Assembly (NCBI RefSeq): GCF_036370855.1
Contig: NC_088102.1
Location: 38,229,835-38,293,834 of the forward strand
DNA: 64,000 nt
Direction: 5' to 3'
Source of the DNA: Dromaius novaehollandiae
Lineage: Eukaryota > Chordata > Aves > Casuariiformes > Dromaiidae
The stretch's first letter is position 1. Each line of letters begins with the position of its first letter. The translations under genes and the position numbers were made by a program. The notes below the pieces were generated by a model, which saw nothing but the letters and a program-made list of their open reading frames with translations, made no database searches and had not been told where the DNA came from. Positions 54,001 to 64,000 of the stretch are shown here, piece by piece.

Positions 54001-54229
54001 ATGTCTTTGCTAGAGGTTAACTTCTCTGCAGGTTCTCTCTGATCATTGATGAGCGTGGTATGTACCAGTCTGAGTCAGAACAGATCCACTCCTCTTCCTT
54101 AGTTAAGCCATTGATTAAAAGTACTCCCTCCCATCCAGACTGCCAGGCTGACCATAAACATCCTTCTGTTCTTTCATTGCTCCATCTGTTGGTCACTTGT
54201 GCCTATTTGCCACCCCTAATCTCAGTCAC
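51061..54229. other. Non-coding, nothing recognised
   Basis: The frames here are short. A G+C-richer patch at 51360-51560 has few CpGs and is not promoter-like. T/C-rich stretches at 52590-52700 and 53040-53270 might be eroded LINE sequence but no motif is clear. Confidence 0.45.
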
Positions 54230-54346
54230 ATTGCAAATTCTCCAGCCCAGGACTTGTCTTTTTGTTGCAACATTGATGTATGCCTGTCACAAACAGGCTC
54301 TTTAAGTGCTACAGTATCACAGTGAGCACTGAAAAAAAAAAAAAAA
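54230..54346 (+). mobile_element. L2-like LINE 3' end with A-rich tail
   Basis: 'CAAATTCTCCAGCCCAGGAC' running into TTGTCTTTTTGTT, then 'TGTATGCCTGTCACAAACAG' and 'TAAGTGCTACAGTATCAC' parallels the L2-type terminus 'taagctcttcggggcagggac..gtctttttgtt ... tgtacagcgcctagcac ... aagcgctacggtaatac'. A run of 15 A (54332-54346) follows shortly after. Confidence 0.55.
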
Positions 54347-56254
54347 CCCAAACTCTCCAAGTCTTTAAGGATAGGAGCAAACACCCCTTGCCCAGGATTT
54401 TCACAAGGGGCTTTTCTGTTGCCACTTGCCATCCAGTCTCCTCTGCCAGCATCCTGCAGGAAGGAGAATCCCTCTGCCAGCCTTCAGAGCTTGGCCTGCG
54501 AGCATGCTGGCACCGCCAGTGGTGGGGAGGGCAGCCGGCAACACAGTGAGAACCCCCTCCCTGGGACTCATCTGTGGATGACACAGGGGTGTGCAGATTA
54601 GCTGGATACCGGCATACCCTAGGAAGACAGATTTTTTAATGTTGTTGGATAGTCACCTGGCTCTTCAGCAGAGGTTGATTGGAGTAAGCGTGGTAATTAT
54701 AACAATATTTTGGTTGACAAATGTGCTGAGAAGGCACAGCTGCTCTTTGATCTTGCACTAAAGGCAGCATTGCCCTCGGCACAGTGCTTATGGCAGGGGC
54801 AGCAGGGCTTTGCTCTGCGTGACTGCTGAAAGCAGCATGAGCACTCTGCTAACACCCAGCAAAGGCTGTCCCCGCTGCTGGTCTCCAGGCAAGAGCTAGA
54901 CTCGCAGAGCGATGCAGGCAGTGAAGGTGGTGTTGCTGCCACACTGCGTTTCCCAGTAAGGCTGCCTGTGAGCTTCTGGCTGCCCACAAAATTTGTCTGA
55001 AGCCAAACCTTGGCTGCTGCCATGTGTGGTCCATTAGACCCTACTTCTCTGATTTACCTTCCACCACCTCAGTCCTGTCCTTCCTCTCTGCCTCAACAAC
55101 TGCCTCCTATCTGTTGTCCCTCCTTCTCCTTGGGAACCCCTGCTTAACTCAGCTGTGCCCCTCTCCTGGGTGTCTTCATACAGTCACACAGCTTTTACTG
55201 CCATGTCTTCCTCATGTCTCAGACCTCTGCCTTCCTCCTGGCCTGCCGCTGTCTATCCAAAAACCTGTGTTTTGCTCAGATGCTCCAATATCTCTTCCTG
55301 GATGTGTTACAAACAAGTTAAACCAAATGTAGCCAGAGCAAACCTCTGCTTCCCTTTTGCTTCTCACACGCTCAGTCAACCTCTCCCATACTTTCTCCCA
55401 CCAGACACATAAGGGAGGCCAAGACATCTTCAACCTTCTCCTTTTTTTCACATGTACAAGAGATGATCCTCATTCAATTAATTCAAGTAGGCAAACTCAA
55501 GGTAAGGCCTGAATGAGGACAGAACAGGTGTTTGTTTCCCTGGGTGCTCTCTGTGTGTGGCCTTGAGGAGTCTGAGCGCCGTCCCATGGCTCACATGCTC
55601 CAGTGGGCTGAATGGCTCACTGAAGTCACTCCTGGCAAATCTGGGAGGACTTATCTGTCCTTCATATGTGGATGAGCAGAACTGCAAGGACGCATTGGAG
55701 GACTAGTGATACTTGCACAGCAGTAGATTTCCACCACACTACGGCGTAGCTCATTTACAAGCTGACAAGATAGACTTGCCTTAGCTTTGTCCCAGGTACT
55801 TCCCTGAGCAGCCAGCTCAAGTTAAAAATCCCCTGACATTTGAGTTAAAAGCCTGAATGGGATGTGAGATAGCAGGAACACACAATTAACTCCGCACTGC
55901 AAACCAGCCCTACAATTTGATCTTTTTCCTCTGTCTGTGCCACTTATCCATAACTCATAGACATGATCTCAGTATTACCTACCACGATGATTTCAGTCTC
56001 CTGCTGTCTGTTTTTCATGACACCCCTATTACTGCAGCATTGTCCGTACACAATAAATAGCCATGAAGGGCGATACTCAGAAAGCCTGACTTCTGCCTAT
56101 GTTTCATAGCCCAAGTGACTCAGTCTTAATAGCGTCCCAAATCACTTGGAATAGCTTCTCAGAAGCTGTCAGAGGTGCTTAATGTTGTCTCTATTGACTG
56201 TATGCAGGACTGCAGTTATCTGGAAAGGGCTGTATGTCTTTCTCTTCCTAATGC
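54347..56254. other. Non-coding, nothing recognised
   Basis: Short overlapping ORFs on both strands without recognisable domains; the T/C-rich segment at 55040-55300 may be eroded LINE sequence. Confidence 0.4.
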
Positions 56255-56480
56255 CTTTTCCTTACTGTATGAGCTCCTCCCGCAGTGTCCATCAGTGCTC
56301 CCTGTTCCTCCATATGAAGTTCAAGCTCCTCGTGATCATTGGATCTGCTCTTCCTTATTTGACTGACCTTTATGTCTTTATGTCTATCTTGTCCCTATCT
56401 GTGAGTTCTCTCTGTTGTGCTAATACTGATGTCCTGTGTGCCTGTTTCATGTTACTCATCCCATACACATGAAGTTTTTC
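56255..56480 (+). mobile_element. Possible L2-like LINE ORF fragment
   Basis: 'CATATGAAGTTCAAGCTCCT' with flanking 'CTCGTGATCATTGG' resembles the 'taccgcatcaaacataagctcctcgtcctcaccttcaa' segment that precedes the 3' end of L2-type LINEs, and the following T/C-rich sequence is in keeping. Weak. Confidence 0.3.
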
Positions 56481-59400
56481 TTCAGTTGACCTGCCAGAAC
56501 ATACCCTTCTCCCCATTCCAGTCTGTCTTGTTAGCCCTACAAAACCCAACAAATTAAACCATCTGCATATCTATTTCACATATTTATGAGTGAGACACTA
56601 ATCCTTGCATAGTGAAAGGGTCATATGTACCAAAGGGGAAATGAGGACACTAGCATTAAAGGGAGAAGTGGAGGAAGTGGAAACAGACTGCAACGGCAGG
56701 GCAGATGTCAAGGAGGGGAATTTAGAGTGCTGAAAAAAATGCAGAAAACTGAAACAGCAGCAAATCAAAAGCCACACTGATGTTCTCTCCTTGCTAACCT
56801 GGCATGTAAGCTATTGCCTTTACTGCTCCCTGCACCTGCCTTTCCCAATGGGCAAAGGATTTGCATGTGATGCTGTTACAGTAACCTCTCAAAACTCAGC
56901 TCTGTTTCCCATCTGTTGTGAGCTATTACTTTCCCAGGACTCAAAAGCAGGTGAAAAGTCTGTTGGGCACAGCAGAAACCTCTCAGACCACAGCAAGGGT
57001 AAAATAACCCCACTTAAAACAATAGAAAAAAATCCTTCTGTGCCTAAGAGTTCCTTTCAATTTTTTTTCTTTTTTTTTGCCTTAAAATCCCAGTAACCCT
57101 TTATAGGATTCTGCCCTGAGTGACCTGGAGATTCAGAGTTTCAGTCGTATTTTAACACAATGCAGACAGCAGACACTCCAAGAAAATTATGTTTGTTCAT
57201 GTACATTGGGTCTCCAGGGAGATGACACATTCAGGGTAAAGGGCTTTATGGGTCTGGCTCTATGGCCCCAGAGGAGAATTTTTTTCTGTTTCCAGCAAAA
57301 GTATGTGTAAAGCACAGGGCATTCTGCCAATTTGGCCATTGCCAATGGCAATTTGGCCATTCTATATGGAGTCAGCAGGAAATGCTGCTCCCAAGAGACC
57401 CTACAACTCTGTCAGGGATCGCTTTTATTATAATAATAGTAGTTGATCAAATATCCCACAGTACTACATCTTGCAGCCTGAGTATCAGGCCTGATCCTGA
57501 TCAGATGACTATCTCCCTCCAAAAAGGCAGGCAGAAGTGAGCCCTTTATTATTTTTCGAATAGTATTATCTTGCTCATGGCAATCATCAACTGGCCAGCA
57601 CAGACAATCCTGCAAGGACGGGAATTATATCTAAATATGCTTCAACAAAAGTCCTCATGGGGTCCTCATTGCACACACTGACGGACCAGGGATGATCTAA
57701 TTTTTTAAGAGGTTTCACAAAGAACCTGCCTCTTTCTACTCCCAATTCTGCATGTCAGTTAATATATCTGCTTTAGATATTGAAGGGTTAAGGTGGAGTG
57801 AGCCCTACTAGAGTAGGAATTTCAGATTCCACAGTCTTAGGAATCCAAACCTTGACCCTCAAAAATACTCCAGTCCTAAGCATATTAGTAAAATCAGTAA
57901 AATCAAGCATGGTCACAGGCATTCCAGGGCATTAGCACACATCCATGGTGCTCAGAAGCTATTAGAGCATGCTCTGGCACTCGTTCTGCCCAGTGTAAGT
58001 GGTGCTCTCCCAAGCTCGGGCTGGTGGGTAGACTGGACTGTTCCAATAGGTAGTGTCCATGTAGATGACCTGCTTTTAAGGGAAAGAAAATACACCAGCA
58101 TGGATAAGGCCTTCCCATGCCAGTTTCTGAAAAAAATGAAAAGGTAGAATCCTTTGTCCAGACTAATTTCTCCATTGCTCTGCTCTGTGGTGTAGTCATT
58201 TACAGCTCTGCTGACTAAGTGTAAAATGCTAGGCAATCACAAAGGCAATGATTTACTCCCACTGTATGCTGAAATAAATAACAACAGGGAATGAGAACCA
58301 TGGAGAACATGGGCCTCAGTTATTACTAAATCCTAGTTCAGACAAAGCTGCTTCTAATTCACCTGAGGGTTTTTCCTAAGGAGGGAACAAACATTAACCA
58401 AGGGAATCAGGATTTACTTCAAATGCTGAGATCTGCACAAGACAAAGGACCTGGTTTCAGCAGGTGCCCTCCAAAGCCTGCAAAGGCCTTTGGGCACCAA
58501 TTTGGCTTTGCACTGCAGCTGGCCTTCAAACATGAAATGTCCCATGATCTCCCTCGACTCTCACACACATTTCTGGTGCCAGAAATGGATAAATGTCAGG
58601 AAGTGTTTGTGCACTGGAATGTAGAAAGTTTCATTTGATTAAGTAGTGAACATAATAGAAGCTGTGTATACATTAAAGAGCCCTTAAATAGATGGCACCA
58701 ATAGCCCTGCTTTCTCTCTTTATCCTGCAACAGCTGCCATGTACTATAACTCCAGTGTCTTGTAGGAGAGTAAATTTAGCAATGAATAAAGGATGGTACA
58801 AGATGTCTGTCAGAATGTGCTTTCTTGGCACCCAGACCATGCTCTTGTTAGCTGTCAGCAGCACTGCAGCAACCAGCCTCTGGATGGAGGAGAGGAAGGA
58901 CATCCCCATGACATCCCCTAGAGGAGCATGGGGTCTGCAGTAACTCACTGTGCTCTCCCAGGCAGCAGAGTGGACAGAAAAAACACACTTGAGCATGATG
59001 TTTGGATCTAGGTCTAACCTTTTTCAGGCTTAGGAGCAAATAAGCTTCTGAGGGGTATGCCAGGTACAAAGTTATTCAGAAATGATGTGATAATAAATCT
59101 CATTTTACTCATGTCATCAGTCTACCCACCTTGGTGTATATGAACAACGTTGTTCTTGTTGGACACCTTCAATAACCACAGTTCTATGGCTAGAAGTGGT
59201 GGCAGCAATTTCTTTTTTTCCTTCCCCTTTTTGAATAGGCAGAAGGAAGAACTGAGGCACTGGTAAGCAGGGGAAGTTAGCAATGAGGTGGAGAGAATAA
59301 GAGAGAATTTGTGCCCATTGCAACTGATTTTTCCATTTCTTTAAAAATATGTAGTTTTTATGTTATGTGTTGACTTAGATTTTTGACAGATTGCATGAAA

Positions 59401-60321
59401 AAGTGCCTGTGTGTTACTCTAGGCATTTTTGGTAGATACGTAAGAAAACTATCCAATTAAGATCAGCAGCTAACCCATTAGAAAGCTTAATCCCCAGCCA
59501 AAAGCTTAATCCAACAGAAACTGAACATCTGCGCTCCTCAGGTGCTCTGAGATGGAGACAGAGACTTTGGCTTCTGGAGTGGCTCCAGAATTGTTCTTCA
59601 GCATCCATCCCTGACTCTTCCCTGATTGCAAAGCAGGGCACGCGCGTTCACTCTGTGGTTTAGATAAGAGATTGTGGCATGGGGTAGGAGATGCCAAGCT
59701 CTCAGAAGTACAGCTACAAAACCTCAGAATGAACCATTATGGAGATCTAGTACAATAATAGTATCCCTCTGTTGCCCTGCAAAATCTTTTGCTATTTCTG
59801 GCCTTTCTTTCCCAGTCTTGTCTCATACACAGCAGATTGAGTCTATTATCCCTGAAATAAGATGGTGTATGCTGCTTTTTTTTTTTTTTTTCAACTGTAT
59901 CTCATTCCTGACCTCTGCTGCTTTTTTACTATTCTAGTCCTGGTTTATGGGAAATTGAAAGCCCAAAGATTTTCTTCACATCTGATATTCATTCACCCTC
60001 CCAGCTTCTTTTTCTCTCTGACAATTTGAAGGGAGGGGGAAAGAAACAGCAAAAAACTGTGTATTTATAGTCCACATTTCTAATACCCCCAAAACCTGAT
60101 ACTGTTCTCTCTTAGTCTTGCTTTATCTCTGCATAACTTTATTAATTTCACTGACCTTATTCTGGATCCTCGCTAATGTGAGAGGGAAGTCGGTGATATA
60201 TTTAAAGAGTATTTATTTAAAACACAACATTAAGAGTTAAGATAAACAAGTCTCATGCTCATCTGCCTACTTCCCAGCCCTGCTGACTTGTATACATTCC
60301 TGAGCCTATCATTTAAGCCTG
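56481..60321. other. Non-coding, nothing recognised
   Basis: No gene found. It contains a T-rich stretch at 57060-57078, a T16 run at 59876-59891 and a short duplicated motif at 57326-57361. Confidence 0.45.
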
Positions 60322-60514
60322 GATATCTGAAAAGTGACCACAGATTTTGAGTGACTCAGTTTTACCAGTTTGGCATGTCTCTGTCCTGATTTTCAGATGG
60401 CTCCAGTTAAAGGCATGGCAGTTGTGCACCCCTGAGGCTGAAAAGTGTTTCAGATTGGAAGCCCATAAAATGCAGCCAGCTCAGATCAGGAGCTTTTTAA
60501 AATCATTTGGCCTT
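60322..60514 (+). mobile_element. Possible sauropsid non-autonomous DNA repeat relic
   Basis: 'TGAAAAGTGACCACAGATTT' + 'TGAGTGACTCAGTTTTACC', 'CCTGATTTTCAGATGGCTCC', 'CCTGAGGCTGAAAAG' and 'TTTTAAAATCATTTGGCCTT' resemble, in order, parts of a dispersed repeat I remember from reptile and bird genomes ('gattttgggtgcctcaattttgggtaccc', 'cctgattttcagagggtgc', 'ttttgaaaatcttggcc'). The family name is not certain. Confidence 0.4.
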
Positions 60515-60943
60515 AGTATCTGGGTTGGTGCATCCCAACCGAGAGGTGATGATACATTCAGCTCTCACTGGAAGGTGAATGAGAGGCAGTCAAATGAAAA
60601 CCTTTGGTAACGTGAACCAACATGATCCCACAGCCCAGGATACACCTGTCCTCGCTCACGCCGTATGATACACAGCTGTAATAATAGGCAGTCACAAATG
60701 CAAGATGGCTTCACCTTCTGTGAGCTGAAAGGCACCTTTCCTTACAGTGCACTTTAGTTTGTAAGGCTGGGAATTTTCTCATTTAACACTCTTTTGCTCT
60801 TGGGTGTGAAAAGCCCCAGGACTTGGGAAGAGTGTGCATCAAAGACTGGAGTGGATTGGACTGGACTGTGATGCTTGCTGCAGGTTTCTAAGCCCATATC
60901 CTAAAGACCACTGCAACTGAAGCTCAGTTATCTGACAATTAAT

Positions 60944-61040
60944 AGGGCCTCAGTTCAGCAGAACAGCTAATCATGCATTCAGCTTCATGCTGTACAAATG
61001 TCCTATTTACTTCAATTAAGCTTATGCTTAATTTGCTTCA
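60944..61040 (+). mobile_element. Possible palindromic MITE relic
   Basis: 'AGGGCCTCAGTTCAGCAGAA' at one side and 'TCAATTAAGCTTATGCTTAA' + 'TTTGCTTC' at the other follow the pattern of an amniote palindromic repeat ('gggcctgattcagcaaagcacttaagcatgtgcttaa' with its inverse). Heavily eroded. Confidence 0.4.
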
Positions 61041-64000
61041 TAGTTCATTTAATATAATATGCTGCAGTGATTTAAAAAAATAGCTGTGGCACTGTAAAAT
61101 TAATTTGTCATAAGCAGTCAATGTAGGGCCGGGATAATGTGATCATCGCTATGGCATCACGCCCAAACAGTTAACGGCAGACAGGCTTGCCTGGATACTC
61201 TCTATAGTAACTGAGTTTATGGTAGTGGATTACTGGGGTGATGTTTGAATATACTATTCCTGTGTGCTCATCCCAGTAAAATGGAAAAGAACTGCCATGT
61301 TTCAAGGTAAAAAAAAAAAAAAAATCACCAAGGGTCCACACAATTAATCTGATGTCTTCTTTTCTCTATGGGTATAATTATGCACTGAGATCTCTTGCAT
61401 CTGTTCTTCAACACCATAAAGACACAGGATATTGGGCCCCTGGGCCCCTCTCATCTTGTTTGTAACTGCTAAGCTCCTTGTAGGTGGTGTGGGAGAGTGA
61501 TCAACATTCAGTTGCAGGACATGAAGATGTGTTACCCTTTCAGGGCAGAGCAGAAATTTGTAAAGCATAAGGACTCTGGGACTGGAGACTTCCCTCTGCT
61601 TCCTCTGCCTAGGTTTGATGGTTTCTCCTTGCCTTCATGCCACTCAGGCACCTTTGGAAACAGTTCAGCAATATCTTTTGGGAAGGATGGTGGAGTTAGG
61701 ACTGTGAGAACATCCGGAACTGTTTCCTTTGTAGTCCCAGCAACAGGGATCTCATTCATTGCTTTACAAAGAAGTAGCATGAGAAGCATGCAAGAGCCAA
61801 AGGCCCCAGACTGAAATGATTCATGGAATGAAATGTTCCAGGGTTGGTTTGCTTGCTGGTTTGTGTGTTTGTTGTTTGAAATGAGAGCTACTGGGCTCAG
61901 TTCAGCTGTAGGGCTATCAGAGTGATTAATCTGTAACATCACAAAGTGGAGGATTCTGTTCCAAAAACCAAGGCACTGCTGATTTGGAACATGCTTCTTG
62001 GGCTGTGAGCTGAACAAAAATATTCACATCAGGGTTTTTTAACATTGTAAATGAATGATCTTGTCTCTTTTTCTAGGGCATCCCCCTTTTCAGCAACTGC
62101 ACAGAAATGAGTATCTGGGATTTACCCTTCTCTGCTGGTGCTGTCCAAGAACAAAAGCTTATCTTCCTGGAGCTTCCACCTGCTCCTGGTGTCTCTTTCC
62201 TCCTCTGAAGAACTCTGCAGATGGAGTAAGGGCTGTACCTGAAAGGAACAGATGTCTTAATGGAGCCATCAAAAACAAGTCCGTAGGCGTGCCGTAGGTA
62301 CTAATTTAACTGGAGTCTTATTCTGTGAGTGGTTACAAGAGGATACACAGTGTACTTCTCCTATTGATCACTGTGAGGTGCTTGGATTATTTTAGTTTAA
62401 TTGCTCCTTCTCAATGGAGGCTGGCTGCTGTGAAGGATCACAGGGTGATTTGCTGGAAGTGCACAGCCACAGAGAACTGAGCTAATCAAAGGGGAACCAC
62501 TGAACTACTGAATCTGTTTCCATAGGTGGTCACTGTGAAACAAACCTGCTTCACAGGACGTAAGTCTAAATATAGCTCAGGTTTCTGATGAATGAGGCAT
62601 GTTGCAGTTTTTCTATGCTTTTGCAGGAAAATGCTGCAGTGGGGACCAAAGGATCACATCAGTCAGGTACTGTTTTGTGCAATGCTACTAAAGGCATACC
62701 AGTTCTGCTGCTGTAAAATTTGCCATTTCATGGTCTACCTCAGCATCCCGACAAAAGCTGCAGGAAATCTTGTGGTGAGAGGGCAAGGCCTGGCGAATGC
62801 AGGCATCACTACTGGGACAGCTCCTGCACCTCAGTAAACAGAAACCCAAGACAAAGCTGTAGAAAAGGTGATGGTAGGGCACTTGTGAAAGGCAGGATGA
62901 GGTCAGGTTTGTTTTATGTAGGGTAAATTGGTTTTAGCATGTACTGGTAAAGATCTGCTTCCAGTAACAACAACTCTACATCAATGACTGAGCTGTCACT
63001 TTGCCAGTTCATGGCCTTCTCATCTAACAGGAAGTTAACAAGGAACTATAAAAAGCCCACAGATTTCAATGACTCCTGCTGTCCCTTTAAATGAAGTACG
63101 TAAATGAAGTAGTAGCTAAATGAAGTAGGAAGCTGATCTTGGAGGGCAATCTGCTTAGAAGGGTAGATGCTAAAAGTGGAGTAATTCCTGAGGTCCCACA
63201 TTTTGTTTGCTGTATTTTGGGCAGAAAGCAAATGCATCTGTGTTTTTCAAACTTGTAATGTGCAGGTGGGTCTGTCCCTCTGCCTGCAACAGCTAGGCAG
63301 TGAGGCAGCTAGTGAGGGCAGCTATTCTGCTTTACCGTACAAAGGGTAGGAGGTACAGATATTCCCTTTCAAAAACACTACATTTCTGCTGACTATTTCT
63401 GAAATGGTTTTAAGGTTGATGGATAATACTGAATCCTTCCTCACAGCGGCATGTGTGAAGAGGTAGGAAATGCAGAAATGCCTTCTGACTGCCCTGAGCG
63501 AAAAGCTTCTTTTTCCTTGGTGTAAATATGTGTAGCCACACAGGTCCTTAGTAATATCTGAGAAGGATTCATTATACAGCAATTGAAGGTAATCCTTCCT
63601 GTGCAGGAGGAGAAAGGTTAATTGCCTGGTGACAAGCACTCATCTGGTCCACAGACTGTTCAGAGGAATAGAGGGATCAGGCAGAATGAGAAGATAGGCT
63701 AATCTTTTCCAGGGCTGTTGTTCTTGATCTGCTTATTACAGCCAATGATAAGGGTTAGATTGTGCTAAGCGGCGTGTAGAAATAAGATAGTTTCCTTTCC
63801 TTATCCCCCATCCCTGGAGCAGACGCAGCTGGGAAAGTCTCAAGCGGGGTGGCTTTGCTATAGCTCTGCTGGTAAGGACAGCCTGGAAAAAAAAGCATTT
63901 TTACCCAGAGTGCAGGCCTCCTTGTGAGATCCTTTATGTTTCCTTTGGGAGACAGGGGGAACCTCAAAGTGTGGAAGCACATCTCCATCTCCTTTGGAGG
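61041..64000. other. Non-coding, nothing recognised
   Basis: Includes an A16 run (61309-61324) and a triplicated 11-mer (63088-63127). A 161-codon minus-strand ORF (61532-62017) and a plus-strand ORF over it show no domain I recognise and are consistent with chance. Confidence 0.45.
63088..63127 (+). repeat. Three copies of an 11-mer, TAAATGAAGTA
   Basis: Exact copies at 63088-63098, 63101-63111 and 63117-63127, spaced 13 and 16 bases apart. A small local expansion with no known role. Confidence 0.8.

Noticed and set aside
61532..62017. 161-codon minus-strand ORF with a 105-codon plus-strand ORF over it
   Set aside because: A frame of this length is about what chance allows in 64 kb read in six frames. 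No domain, splice context or promoter was recognised.

Overview
The window looks like a stretch of nuclear genome from an amniote vertebrate, most likely a sauropsid (bird, crocodilian or turtle; I favour a bird). Three things point this way: one vertebrate protein-coding gene in a gene-poor setting, a sharp CpG island, and a background of old CR1/L3-, L2- and MIR-like repeats, several of which resemble amniote-wide families I know best from reptile and bird genomes. I see no operons, no bacterial genes and no CRISPR array. The species cannot be fixed by eye.

Layout. Positions 1-13.3 kb are non-coding and carry a long decayed LINE (about 4.07-6.49 kb), an L2-like 3' end (about 7.65 kb) and three MIR-like SINE relics. 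A CpG island (about 13.29-14.05 kb) is the best promoter candidate, with GC boxes and a consensus splice donor at 13651. From there to 44339 is, by inference, one large intron of about 30.7 kb, littered with old SINE/LINE remnants and low-complexity tracts. At 44340 a strong splice acceptor opens the coding exon of TMEM229B (CDS 44367-44870, 167 residues, complete in this exon). Its 3' UTR runs on for an uncertain distance; poly(A) signals lie at 45562, 48101 and 48701. From about 48.7 kb to the end I see no gene, only more ancient repeats and simple sequence.

How it fits together. The one supported transcription unit is TMEM229B on the + strand, with a non-coding first exon in the CpG island. 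If exon 1 is spliced directly to the coding exon, the 5' leader holds two upstream ORFs, and the second overlaps the TMEM229B start in another frame. In human, as I recall, TMEM229B is flanked by PLEKHH1 (divergent, upstream) and PLEK2 (downstream, same strand). I could not recognise coding exons of either here.

I did not find a convincing new biological system. The most useful leads are the possible uORF arrangement, an imperfect inverted repeat beside the CpG island, the alternative poly(A) signals, and a set of very old repeats that could be tested for exaptation. Repeat calls rest on remembered consensus patterns and need RepeatMasker confirmation.
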